This document shows, one piece after another, positions 25,305 to 33,684 of a stretch of DNA of 64,000 nt. Source of the stretch: Arthrobacter alpinus (GTDB lineage Bacteria > Actinomycetota > Actinomycetes > Actinomycetales > Micrococcaceae). The notes under the pieces are model-generated. The model saw only the letters and a list, made by a program, of their open reading frames with translations, made no database searches and was not told where the DNA came from. The stretch is from the NCBI RefSeq assembly GCF_001445575.1, contig NZ_CP013200.1, forward strand, positions 434,001-498,000. The letters are read 5' to 3'. The position numbers were made by a program, and so were the translations under genes. Each line of letters starts with the position of its first letter. Within the stretch, counting starts at the first letter, position 1.

Positions 25305-26323
25305 GCTTGTACTCCTTCTTCTACTGCGGAAAATTCTGGTGCCAAGGGCTCCGCTACAGGCCGCCCAAAGACAGGCGGACCAAAGACGAGGGGCCCGGAG
25401 GCAAGTGGCTCTGCGGCAGGCGGCTCTGAGATAGACAAGCGTTGCGCCGCGGCGTCGGCCAACAGTGCCGCCCTGCGCCCCACCGGCACTACCATGGGCG
25501 TGCCCACCACGGGATCGGGCACCACCACGGACTCGAGCCCAAACACTTCTTGCACCAGCTCGGCGGTCAGTACCTCGGCCGGGGCGCCCTGAGCCACAAT
25601 GTCGCCGTGCTTCATAGCGATCAAATGGTCGGCATAGCGGGCGGCCAAATTCAGGTCATGCAGCACAATGGCCACGGTGATGCCGCGCCGTGCATTGAGC
25701 TCGGACACAACATCGAGCACCTCCACCTGATGCGCCAGGTCAAGGTAGGTAGTGGGCTCATCCAGCAGCAGCACATCAGTTTCCTGGGCCAGCGCCATGG
25801 CAATCCAGACACGTTGCCGTTGCCCGCCGGAGAGTTCGTCAATACTGCGATTGGCCAGCTCGGCCGTGCCGGTGACGTTCAGCGCCGCAGCCACGGCAGC
25901 ATCGTCGGCCGCGGTCCACTGGCGGAACCAGCCCTGATGCGGGCTGCGGCCGCGCCCCACAAGATCGGCCACGCTAATGCCGTCCGGCGCCGTTGGAGTC
26001 TGCGGCAGAATGCCGAGTTTGCGGGCCAGCTCGCGCGTGGGCACCTTGTGAATGTCCGTCCCATCCAAATGGACAGCACCGGTACTGGGTTTGAGCAGCC
26101 TGGCCAAGCCGCGCAGCAGGGTGGATTTGCCGCAGGCATTGGCCCCCACAATGATGGTCACCTTTCCGGCGGGCAGGTCAACGCTGAGGTTCTCGACAAT
26201 GGAGCGGTCGCCGTATCCCAAAGACAGGTCTCGGGCAGATAATTCGCTGGCGGATAATCCACTGCCGGACACCTCTCCGACAAACGGTGAAGCAGCGCTT
26301 TCATGACTGTTCTCAGGGCGCAT
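25301..26323 (-). CDS. ferric-siderophore ABC transporter ATPase (FepC/FecE type)
   Basis: The 340-aa ATPase has Walker A GANACGKST at about 58-66, a Q-loop LGILPQTP, the signature LSGGQRQRVWIAMAL, Walker B VLLLDEPTTYLD and the H-loop VLHDLNLAARYAD. It powers import through the two permeases encoded upstream. ATG 26323 follows the permease stop by one base, with AAGGAGG just before. The C-terminal 70 residues are an extension with the repeated motif PLxxGPxVFGxP and no clear function; about 260 residues is usual for the family. Confidence 0.93.
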   Translation of the reverse strand: MRPENSHESAASPFVGEVSGSGLSASELSARDLSLGYGDRSIVENLSVDLPAGKVTIIVGANACGKSTLLRGLARLLKPSTGAVHLDGTDIHKVPTRELARKLGILPQTPTAPDGISVADLVGRGRSPHQGWFRQWTAADDAAVAAALNVTGTAELANRSIDELSGGQRQRVWIAMALAQETDVLLLDEPTTYLDLAHQVEVLDVVSELNARRGITVAIVLHDLNLAARYADHLIAMKHGDIVAQGAPAEVLTAELVQEVFGLESVVVPDPVVGTPMVVPVGRRAALLADAAAQRLSISEPPAAEPLASGPLVFGPPVFGRPVAEPLAPEFSAVEEGVQA

Positions 26324-26324
26324 C

Positions 26325-27413
26325 TCAGCCTCCTTGATTGGCACGGTTAGTGGAAATGAGCAGCCACAGCAGGAACGGCGCACCGAGCGCACCGGTCACC
26401 ACACCCACGGGCAATGACGTTCCGGGGATGGCATTGACGGCAATAAAGTGGGCGGCCAGCACAATCGCGGCACCCACAAGGGAGGCGAGCGGCAGGCTGG
26501 CCACTCCCCCATTCAGCCGCTTGGCGATGGGCCCTGACAGGAAGGCCACAAAAGCGATGGGACCGGCGGCAGCAGTGGGAAACGCGGCCAGCAGAACGCC
26601 GAGAATCAGGAGCAACAGCCGGGCTCGCTGGACATTGAAGCCGAGCCCGGCGGCGGTATCGTCGCCAAGAGCCAGCCCGCCCAATTCACGGGCCCCAACG
26701 GCCACTAGCGGTGCCAACACCAGCAGCACCACGGCCAGGACGCCCACGCGTTCCCAATTCGCGGAGTTCAGCGAGCCCGTCAGCCACACCATGATTTCCG
26801 TAGCGTTAGTAAAGTCCGCCCGCGACAACAGGAACGTGATGGTGGCCTGCATGAACGCCGCTGCACCAATGCCAATCAGAATCAGTCCCGTGCCGCCGCG
26901 CCCGCGAGCCAAAACGGAGATGAGCAGGGCCACGAGCAGTGCTCCCACGATGGCGGCTACCGATAATCCCGCGCCACGCAGTCCAAAAATGACAAACGCG
27001 GCAACGGCCGTGGCACTGGCACCGTAACTAATTCCAATGATGTCGGGGCTGGCCAGCGGGTTGCGCAGCATGGTCTGAAAAATGGCGCCAGCAGCACCGA
27101 ACGACGCCCCAGCCAGCAGCCCAAGCAGCGCTTGCGGCAATTTATTTTCCATCACGATGAAGCTGGCCCCAGGAATGGTTTTCCCACCCAGCATGGCGAA
27201 GAAATCGAGGATGGTGACCGTATAGCTGCCCAGCAGGACGTTGACGGCCAGCAAGGCGATGACCAGGAGGCCCATGGCCCCCATGAGTAATGTTCGACGG
27301 CGGCGAGGTGCCTTGCGCTGTTCGCGCACCCAGGCACCGGTCGCGGCCGAGACCTTGGTATTGGTATTGGAAGTGCGGGATAACTCCCGGACGGCATCTG
27401 CCATGGCGCTCAT
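26325..27413 (-). CDS. ferric-siderophore ABC permease 2 (FepG/FecD type)
   Basis: The 362-aa protein is a FecCD-family permease with about 9-10 membrane helices. Family motifs include RNPLASPDIIGISYGASATA and SGPIAKRLNGG, and the AFPTAAAGPIAFVAFLSGP segment that contacts the ATPase. It starts with ATGA overlapping the upstream permease stop. A basic N-tail of about 35 residues precedes the first helix. With its neighbour it forms the heterodimeric channel for the ferric siderophore. Confidence 0.93.
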   Translation of the reverse strand: MSAMADAVRELSRTSNTNTKVSAATGAWVREQRKAPRRRRTLLMGAMGLLVIALLAVNVLLGSYTVTILDFFAMLGGKTIPGASFIVMENKLPQALLGLLAGASFGAAGAIFQTMLRNPLASPDIIGISYGASATAVAAFVIFGLRGAGLSVAAIVGALLVALLISVLARGRGGTGLILIGIGAAAFMQATITFLLSRADFTNATEIMVWLTGSLNSANWERVGVLAVVLLVLAPLVAVGARELGGLALGDDTAAGLGFNVQRARLLLLILGVLLAAFPTAAAGPIAFVAFLSGPIAKRLNGGVASLPLASLVGAAIVLAAHFIAVNAIPGTSLPVGVVTGALGAPFLLWLLISTNRANQGG

Positions 27414-28591
27414 AGCTCTGCCTGCTTTCCACGGCGCACCACGGCGATGAAGACGGGAGCGCCAATCAGCGCGGCAAGAATGCCGGCAGGCACCTCACCC
27501 GGTAGCAGGACCACGCGGCCCACCACATCGGCCACCAGCAGGACGGTGGGTGCGGCCAGCAAAGACAGCGGCAGCAGCCAGCGGTAGTCGGGGCCCACCA
27601 AACCACGCAGCAGGTGCGGAACCACGAGACCGATAAAGCCAATGGGTCCAGCCAGAGCCGTGGCCGATCCGCACAGCAGCACAATGCCAATAGCAGAAAT
27701 GGCACGGCCCAGACCGGGACGGTGTCCGAGCCCGCGGGCCATGTCATCGCCGAGCGCCAAAGTGTTCAAGAGCTTGCCGGTACCCAGCAAAATGACGGCA
27801 CCCACGGCCACAAAAGGAAGTACTGAAAGGATAGATTCCCACGATTTCCCGGCGAGCGCACCCACCTGCCAGCTGCGGAACAGCTCCAAGGAATCCTGGC
27901 TCGTGACCAGCATGGCGCTCATGAGCGAGCCCATGCCAGCGGCCACGGCGGCACCGGCGAGTGCCAGCTTCACGGGTGTTGCCCCGGTGCGGCCCAGACT
28001 GGCCACCGCGTACACAACGACGGCGGCAACGGCGCTGCCAGCGAAGGCGAACCACAGGTAGCTGGAGACTCCGGCTGCACCAAAGAAGAAGATCCCAGCT
28101 ACCACGGCCAAGGCCGCTCCAGCGTTGATACCCAGAATGCCAGGATCTGCCAGCGGGTTGCGGGCCACACCCTGCATGGAAGTACCGGCCAATCCCAGCG
28201 ACAGGCCAACAACAAGAGCCGCCACGGTCCGCACTATGCGTGAAGAAACTACGGCGTGCTCTCCATTGGCGGGGTCAAAGTTCAACAGTGCATCCACCAC
28301 CGCGGGCAGCGGGATACTGCGAGCGCCAACCGCTAGAGAAAGTATCACGACAACAAAAAGGGCAGCGACGAGCGCCGCGAGCCACGCAAAGCGGCGGCGG
28401 TCACTGATCTTTTGAACACGGATCTTCTCGGACCTGACCTTCCGGGGCTGGACCTTTCGGGACTGGGCGGACACCGACCGGCTGGCACCGCCAGCTATCT
28501 CACGGCCAGCCACCCCGGCGGCAGCGATCGAAGGCACTGAGGCCGTGATCGGCGTCGAACCTTCCTTCGCAGCTGCTGGTGCGCTAGACAC
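27410..28591 (-). CDS. ferric-siderophore ABC permease 1 (FepD/FecC type)
   Basis: A 393-aa FecCD-family permease with the motifs ARNPLADPGILGINAGAALA and ATALAGPIGFIGLVVPHLLR. The annotated start is a GTG at 28591 and gives an unusually long polar N-tail (about 67 residues) with a repeat-like basic stretch (SRKVQPRKVRSEKIRVQKIS). There is no clear Shine-Dalgarno at this GTG, so the true start could be further in. The substrate-binding protein stops 11 nt upstream, and the next permease overlaps by 4 nt. Confidence 0.92.
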   Translation of the reverse strand: MSSAPAAAKEGSTPITASVPSIAAAGVAGREIAGGASRSVSAQSRKVQPRKVRSEKIRVQKISDRRRFAWLAALVAALFVVVILSLAVGARSIPLPAVVDALLNFDPANGEHAVVSSRIVRTVAALVVGLSLGLAGTSMQGVARNPLADPGILGINAGAALAVVAGIFFFGAAGVSSYLWFAFAGSAVAAVVVYAVASLGRTGATPVKLALAGAAVAAGMGSLMSAMLVTSQDSLELFRSWQVGALAGKSWESILSVLPFVAVGAVILLGTGKLLNTLALGDDMARGLGHRPGLGRAISAIGIVLLCGSATALAGPIGFIGLVVPHLLRGLVGPDYRWLLPLSLLAAPTVLLVADVVGRVVLLPGEVPAGILAALIGAPVFIAVVRRGKQAEL

Positions 28592-28602
28592 TGGAACGGG
28601 AC

Positions 28603-29661
28603 CTAGGCCTTGTCGGCTGCGGCGCCGAGCAGGGGCAGGAACTTATCCAAGGCCCAGGGCAGGCTGAGCGGCGACGATGCGGACAGGGACAGGGTGAGGG
28701 TGTTATCGGAGTCAGTCACGAAGGCGCCCTTTTTGACCGCGGGGATCTGACCCAGTAAGGGGTCTGAGATGATCGCCTGCTTGGCCTTTTCGTCGGCAAC
28801 CCAACTCACAAACACCTGCGAGTCCAGCTCATTGGCCTTTTCAGCAGACCACGGCATGTAGAAATTCTTCACATTCTTCTCCGCCTCAACAACAACCGGC
28901 GCAAGCTCCATGCCGATGCTGCTGAGGAACTTGGGGCGATTGTCACCGGAGAGGTAGATGCTAATGGGCTCAGCACCACCGGACTCCAGATTGCCGTAAA
29001 TGAAGGTCTTGCCCTTGATGGCCGGGTACTTTGCGGCCTGCTCAGCAATGGTCTTTTCGGTGGCCGTGATGAGTTCCTTGGCAGCGGCAGACTTGCCCAG
29101 TGCTGCACCAATCATGGCGGTGGAGTCCTGCCAGGACGTGCCATAGGCGGCTTCCGGGAACGCGATGACCGGGGCAATCTTGCTGAGCTTGTCGTAGTCT
29201 TCCTGTGTCAGACCCGAGTAGGCAGCCAGAATGATGTCCGGAGTGGTCTTGGCAATCTCGGTGAAGTTGATGGCCCCGCCAACTTCTGAATACTGGACCG
29301 GGGCCTTGTCACTGCCAAGGCCTGCGCCGGCCTTTTCCAAGGCGGCGTCCTTCCACGGGGTGGAGCCCTGGGCGTTTCCGCCCCAGTCGTTCTTGGGCAT
29401 GCCCACCGGGATGACACCCAAGGCAATGGCAACATCATCATTGACCCAGGACACTGTGGCGACACGCTGCGGCGCCTTTTCGATGACCGTTTCGCCGTAA
29501 ATGTGCTTGATGGTGACCGGGAATGTGTCCGCCGAGACTTGGGTCTTCTGGGCTTTCGTTCCGCCAGTAGCGCCGGTGGAGCAGCCCGCAAGGCCAACTC
29601 CCAGTGCTGCAACGGAAGCAAAAAGGCCCAATTTCAGACCCTGACGACGTGAAAATTCCAA
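28603..29661 (-). CDS. ferric-siderophore ABC substrate-binding lipoprotein
   Basis: The 352-aa protein starts with a lipoprotein signal: SRRQGLKLGLFASVAALGVG then LAGC, where the Cys is lipidated. The mature part is a FepB/FecB-type (TroA-like) binding protein with VATVSWVNDDVAIALGVIPV, which matches the family pattern. A TTG at 29661 is chosen because AGGA lies 6 nt upstream and the signal peptide begins at once. The longer start at 29709 would lie inside the iron box. First gene of the iron operon; it captures the ferric siderophore outside the membrane. Confidence 0.92.
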   Translation of the reverse strand: MEFSRRQGLKLGLFASVAALGVGLAGCSTGATGGTKAQKTQVSADTFPVTIKHIYGETVIEKAPQRVATVSWVNDDVAIALGVIPVGMPKNDWGGNAQGSTPWKDAALEKAGAGLGSDKAPVQYSEVGGAINFTEIAKTTPDIILAAYSGLTQEDYDKLSKIAPVIAFPEAAYGTSWQDSTAMIGAALGKSAAAKELITATEKTIAEQAAKYPAIKGKTFIYGNLESGGAEPISIYLSGDNRPKFLSSIGMELAPVVVEAEKNVKNFYMPWSAEKANELDSQVFVSWVADEKAKQAIISDPLLGQIPAVKKGAFVTDSDNTLTLSLSASSPLSLPWALDKFLPLLGAAADKA

Positions 29662-29701
29662 TGTATTTCCTAACGGTGACCCCAGCGAACACTCGCCCCA
29701 G

Positions 29702-29720
29702 TTAGGCAAGCCTTAGCTAC
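29702..29720 (-). promoter_or_regulatory. IdeR/DmdR-type iron box
   Basis: TTAGGCAAGCCTTAGCTAC on the plus strand agrees at 14 of 19 positions with the IdeR consensus TTAGGTTAGSCTAACCTAA. It lies 41 nt upstream of the start of the siderophore uptake operon. In actinobacteria Fe2+-loaded IdeR binds such sites and represses uptake genes. Confidence 0.8.
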
Positions 29721-29871
29721 ATTACGGCATTGGAGCTTCATTAGGGAACGTTTTACTGCCCTATTTTAAGCTTGGGCCAGCATTCCTAGGCAACGCAGCC
29801 GAGAAAATCAGGAAATTCACAGTCCGCACGTGACGAGCATCACTTTAGACGGGGATAACACCTTGGGTAAT

Positions 29872-30366
29872 TTAGGGCTGAGCCGGCGGGCGAAGCGTCC
29901 AGTGACGCTCATCCAAACCCTGGACCAACTTCCGCCCGACGCGCGCCAGGTCAGTCACATCCGTGTGATCCAGCTGATCGAAAATGAGCCCCCGCACCGA
30001 CTCCACATGCTCAGGCGCCAGGCCCCGGATTAGCTTCATGCCAACCTCGGTAATGGCAGTCTGCGTCACGCGTGCATCGTCGGCATGGACCGAACGCTCC
30101 ACCAGCCCGCGGGCCTGCAACTTCTTCGCAACATGAGAAAGCCGCGAGAGTGACGCGCTGGTTCGGGCGGCCAGCTCACTCATCGGCAAGATGCCACCCT
30201 CCGCCTCGGACAACATGGCCAGCACGTTGTATTCAAAAAGGGACAACTTGGCAGCTTGCTGGAGCGGAGCTTCAAGAGAGCCTGGCAGCAAAGTAGTAAT
30301 AGCCAGCAGCGCCAGCCACGCGGCCCGTTCTTCGTCATTTAGCCAGCGTGGCTCCAAGTCAGTCAT
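29872..30366 (-). CDS. MarR-family regulator
   Basis: The 164-aa protein has a MarR winged helix: LSLFEYNVLAMLSEAEGG, MSELAARTSASLSRLSHVAK (helix-turn-helix) and ERSVHADDARVTQTAITEVG (wing). The first residues MTDLEPRWLNDEERAAWLAL form the dimerisation helix seen in many actinobacterial MarR proteins. It is divergent from the F420-reductase-like gene, and the gap carries repeated half-sites over a promoter, so it very likely represses that gene. The ligand is unknown. Confidence 0.9.
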   Translation of the reverse strand: MTDLEPRWLNDEERAAWLALLAITTLLPGSLEAPLQQAAKLSLFEYNVLAMLSEAEGGILPMSELAARTSASLSRLSHVAKKLQARGLVERSVHADDARVTQTAITEVGMKLIRGLAPEHVESVRGLIFDQLDHTDVTDLARVGRKLVQGLDERHWTLRPPAQP

Positions 30367-30419
30367 GGCGCCATCTTTTCACGAATTCCAGAGGAACTGA
30401 GGGACTTCTATAGTTTTGC

Positions 30420-30469
30420 TTGACACTTCAACTAAATGGGCCTACGCTTTAGTTGTAGCTTCAAGTAAA
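30420..30469 (+). promoter_or_regulatory. promoter with MarR operator half-sites
   Basis: TTGACA (30420-30425), 17 nt and TACGCT (30443-30448) make a good promoter for the reductase gene. CAACTAAA (30429-30436) and TTTAGTTG (30448-30455) are a perfect 8-bp dyad over its spacer and -10; CTTCAACTAAA (30426-30436) recurs as CTTCAAGTAAA at 30459-30469. Binding there would block RNA polymerase. Confidence 0.8.
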
Positions 30470-30504
30470 AGACTTCCAGCCATTCATTAGAAAGCAGGAC
30501 CATC

Positions 30505-31152
30505 ATGAACACCATCACCATCATCGGTACCGGAAACATGGCACGCGGCATTGCAACCCGAGCACTTGCGGCTGGACGCAGCGTTGAACTTCTGAATCGC
30601 GACGCCGATAAGGCAGCCGCAGCGGCCGCAGAACTCAGCACTGCAGCGTCCGGCACCGTCACCTCGGGCACCGTAGGCCAGGCTCCCGCCGGCGACATCG
30701 TTGTCTTGGCTTTGCCGTTCGATGCCGCCAAGGAGGTTGTAGCCTCTTACGGCGCAGCCCTCGCCGGCAAGACAGTTGTTGACATCACCAATCCCGTGAA
30801 CTTCGAGACCTTCGATTCCCTGGTTGTTGCTCCCGGCACCTCCGCCGCTGAGGAAATCGCTGCACTGACGCCCGGCAATGTAGTCAAGGCCTTCAACACC
30901 ACTTTTGCTGGCGCCTTGGTTGCTGGTGAGACTCAGGGCCAGATCCTCGATGGCTTCATTGCTGGCGACAACGCCGATGCAACCGCAGCCGTAGCCTCAC
31001 TCATGACTGACGGCGGCATGCGCCCCCTCGTGGTGGGTGCACTCAAGCGCTCCCGTGAACTGGAAGGCTTCCAGTTCTTGGTCATGACCCTCCAGGCCAA
31101 CCCCGCCTTCGAGACATTCAACTGGAACACCGGCCTGAAGATCGTCGGCTAG
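30505..31152 (+). CDS. NADPH-dependent F420 reductase-like oxidoreductase
   Basis: The 215-aa protein has a Rossmann fold at its start (TITIIGTGNMARGIATRALA, with GxGxxA/G) and belongs to the F420-dependent NADP reductase/ProC N-terminal family. LNRDADKAAAAAAEL holds the likely NADP phosphate-binding Arg, and DITNPVNFETFDSLVVAPG and VKAFNTTFAGALVAGETQGQ are family motifs. Biochemical substrate is uncertain: F420 is possible, but small NAD(P)-binding proteins of this type also act with other cofactors. It is divergent from a MarR gene and has a strong regulated promoter. Confidence 0.82.
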   Translation: MNTITIIGTGNMARGIATRALAAGRSVELLNRDADKAAAAAAELSTAASGTVTSGTVGQAPAGDIVVLALPFDAAKEVVASYGAALAGKTVVDITNPVNFETFDSLVVAPGTSAAEEIAALTPGNVVKAFNTTFAGALVAGETQGQILDGFIAGDNADATAAVASLMTDGGMRPLVVGALKRSRELEGFQFLVMTLQANPAFETFNWNTGLKIVG

Positions 31153-31218
31153 TACCGACCCACCCCCCGTAAAAACCGGGTGGCGGAGCCGGAGTTTTTC
31201 GTAGGCGAGGTAAAGGAG

Positions 31219-31245
31219 AACTAAAGGCCGCCCGCGGCCGTAGTT
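31219..31245 (+). terminator. hairpin after the reductase gene
   Basis: AACTA (31219-31223) pairs with TAGTT (31241-31245), and inside it GGCCG (31226-31230) pairs with CGGCC (31235-31239). There is no U-tract. It could terminate the reductase transcript, or the convergent one. Confidence 0.4.
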
Positions 31246-31285
31246 CGGATAGTCGCCGAGGAAATTCCGGTTCCGCCGGCAGCCC

Positions 31286-32290
31286 CTACGCGTCCACCGG
31301 ACGTGTGGGGGCGCTTCCGTTTCCGAAAGGTGAGCCACCGAGTGACTCGCGGCCGTGCGCCGTCGTCCATCCTGAGGTATCTGGGCCAAGCGGAACAATC
31401 TGAGTGGGATTCAGGTCGGTATGGACGATGTAGTAATGCGCCTTGATTTGCTCGAAGTCCACGGTGTCGCCGAATCCGGGCGTTTGGAACAGATCGCGCG
31501 CGTAGGCCCACAGGACGGGCATCTCGATGAGCTTGTTCCGGTTGCACTTGAAGTGCCCGTGGTAGACGGCGTCGAAGCGGACCAGGGTGGTGAAGAGGCG
31601 GACATCGGCCTCGGTAATGGAGTCTCCCATGAGGTACCGCTGTGTAGCCAGACGTTCCTCAAGCCAGTCAAGCGCGATGAAAAGGCGCTCATAGGCGGCG
31701 TCGTAGGATTCCTGACTGCCGGCAAAGCCACAGCGGTACACGCCGTTGTTGACTTCGGTGAAAATGCGCTTGTTGACCACGGCCATTTCTTCACGGAGGG
31801 CTTCCGGGTAGAGGTCGGGGGCGCCGTCACGGTGAAATTCGGTCCACTCTGTTGAGAAATCCAGCGTGATCTGTGGGAAGTTATTGGTCACGACGGCGCC
31901 CGTGGGCACATCCACCATGGCCGGAACCGTGATGCCGCGAGGGTAGTTGGGGGTGCGTTTGAAGTACGCGTCCTGTAACCGCTCAATACCCAGGACCGGG
32001 TCAATGCCGCCTTCATCGAGGTCAAAAGTCCAGGATCGGACATCGTGCGTGGGTCCGCAAACGCCTATCGAGATGGCGTCTTCAAGGCCCAGCAGCCGCC
32101 GGACAATGGTGGAGCGGTGCGCCCACGGGCACGCCCTGGCAACCACCAGACGGTAACGCCCGGCCTCGACGGGGTAGCCGTCCTCGCCACCTCGCGTAAT
32201 ACGGGTTTCAATGTAATTGGTATCCCGCGTGTACTCAGCCCCGGTGATGTAGGCGCCCTTGGTGCTGAATTCCGAATTCAAAGTGTCCAT
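31286..32290 (-). CDS. glutathione S-transferase-type (YqjG/ECM4) thiol reductase
   Basis: The 334-aa protein is a member of the YqjG/ECM4 family of glutathionyl-hydroquinone reductases. The catalytic Cys54 is in the motif ARACPWAHRSTIVRRLLGL; NYPRGITVPAMVD and TNNFPQITLDFSTEW are family motifs, and the helical C-domain follows. Actinobacteria usually have mycothiol in place of glutathione, so the natural thiol may be mycothiol. Family enzymes remove thiol adducts from quinones. Length is typical (about 330). It is convergent with the F420-reductase-like gene. The ATG at 32290 has no neighbour in an operon. Confidence 0.88.
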   Translation of the reverse strand: MDTLNSEFSTKGAYITGAEYTRDTNYIETRITRGGEDGYPVEAGRYRLVVARACPWAHRSTIVRRLLGLEDAISIGVCGPTHDVRSWTFDLDEGGIDPVLGIERLQDAYFKRTPNYPRGITVPAMVDVPTGAVVTNNFPQITLDFSTEWTEFHRDGAPDLYPEALREEMAVVNKRIFTEVNNGVYRCGFAGSQESYDAAYERLFIALDWLEERLATQRYLMGDSITEADVRLFTTLVRFDAVYHGHFKCNRNKLIEMPVLWAYARDLFQTPGFGDTVDFEQIKAHYYIVHTDLNPTQIVPLGPDTSGWTTAHGRESLGGSPFGNGSAPTRPVDA

Positions 32291-32412
32291 AGGGTTAGCC
32301 TAAGACACGACACACCGGTGCTGCGCTTTACGTGACAAATACACCTTGCATATGATCAACAGGCACCAGGTGAACGATTCACAAGAACGCCACCAACAGT
32401 GAGGATCCACTC

Positions 32413-33684
32413 ATGACGGACCAAAAACTTACCGTCACACGCCAGGACAGTAGCCGTTCTGACCACCAAACGGCTGGCCAGGTTGGCAACGCCATGGTCG
32501 AGTTCCAGGGTGTCAGTAAAGTTTTTCAAACCGGCCAAGCAGCCGTTGAAAACCTCAATCTCAGCATCGAACGTGGCAAGATCACCGTCTTCGTTGGCCC
32601 CTCGGGCTGCGGAAAAACCACGTCTCTGCGCATGATCAACCGCATGGTGGAACCCACCGCCGGCACCATCACCGTGGACGGGCGTGACGTGGGCACCCTC
32701 CCAGCCCACCAACTCCGCCGCTCCATGGGCTACGTCATGCAACAGGCCGGACTACTCCCGCACCGCACCGTGATCGAGAACATTGCCACCGTGCTGCGCC
32801 TGAACAAGGTGCCGCGTGCGCAGGCCAAAAAGCGTTCCCTCGAGCTGCTCGCCACGGTGGGCCTGCCTGCTTCCATGGCCGATCGCTACCCCAATCAGCT
32901 GTCTGGTGGTCAGCAGCAGCGCGTGGGCGTTGCCCGTGCGCTAGCCGCCGATCCACCCGTTTTGCTCATGGATGAGCCCTTCTCCGCCGTGGATCCGGTG
33001 GTCCGTGCCGAGCTCCAGCAGGAGTTGTTGCGGCTGCAGCGCGAGCTGGCCAAAACCATCATTTTTGTCACCCACGACATCGACGAGGCCACCATTCTCG
33101 GGGACCGCGTGGCAGTTTTTGCCAGCGGTGGCCGCGTGGCCCAGTACGCTCCCCCTGAAGAAATTCTCCGCGCCCCTGTTGATGATTTTGTGGCCAATTT
33201 TGTGGGCCGCGACCGCGGGTTCCGGCGGCTATCCTTCAGTGCCGGCGAGTCTGTGCCCATCCATCCGGCCCCTGCGGTGCACTTGGACGCGCTCTCCCCC
33301 GCGCACGACGCCGATGCCCCCTCCCCCGAAACCGGCACCATCGCTGGCAACACTGCGGCAACGTGGGCGTTGGCTGTGGACGCCGACAACCGGCCGCTGG
33401 GCTGGCTCGCCCCTGCTACCCAACGGAACCTGGACGCAAACCCTCCCCTCAATCTCCCCAGCGACCCTCCCAGCAGCTCAGGCCACGTAACGGACCAGCC
33501 ACAGTTGATCCCCGGCGGTTCCTTATTCCACGCCGGCGATCCGTTGCGCAATGCTTTGGACGCGGCCTTATCCTCGCCGTCCGGGCTGGGAGTTGCCGTG
33601 GACAGTGAGGGGCGCGTGACCGGCGTCGTCCAGGCCCAAGAGGTCCTAGCGGCCATCGAGTCCACTCGCGAAAGCCGCAGCTAA
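32413..33684 (+). CDS. osmoprotectant ABC transporter ATPase (OpuCA/ProV-like)
   Basis: The 423-aa ATPase has Walker A GPSGCGKTT at about 62, signature LSGGQQQRVGVARALA, Walker B VLLMDEPFSAVD and the H-loop VTHDIDEA. These are typical of the quaternary-amine (glycine betaine/carnitine/choline) transporters. Residues from about 270 replace the usual pair of CBS domains with a Pro/Ser-rich linker and one degenerate CBS-like segment at the end (LGVAVDSEGRVTGVVQAQEV). GAGGA precedes the ATG. Its TAA overlaps the next start (TAATG). It is the first gene of the Opu operon. Confidence 0.9.
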   Translation: MTDQKLTVTRQDSSRSDHQTAGQVGNAMVEFQGVSKVFQTGQAAVENLNLSIERGKITVFVGPSGCGKTTSLRMINRMVEPTAGTITVDGRDVGTLPAHQLRRSMGYVMQQAGLLPHRTVIENIATVLRLNKVPRAQAKKRSLELLATVGLPASMADRYPNQLSGGQQQRVGVARALAADPPVLLMDEPFSAVDPVVRAELQQELLRLQRELAKTIIFVTHDIDEATILGDRVAVFASGGRVAQYAPPEEILRAPVDDFVANFVGRDRGFRRLSFSAGESVPIHPAPAVHLDALSPAHDADAPSPETGTIAGNTAATWALAVDADNRPLGWLAPATQRNLDANPPLNLPSDPPSSSGHVTDQPQLIPGGSLFHAGDPLRNALDAALSSPSGLGVAVDSEGRVTGVVQAQEVLAAIESTRESRS

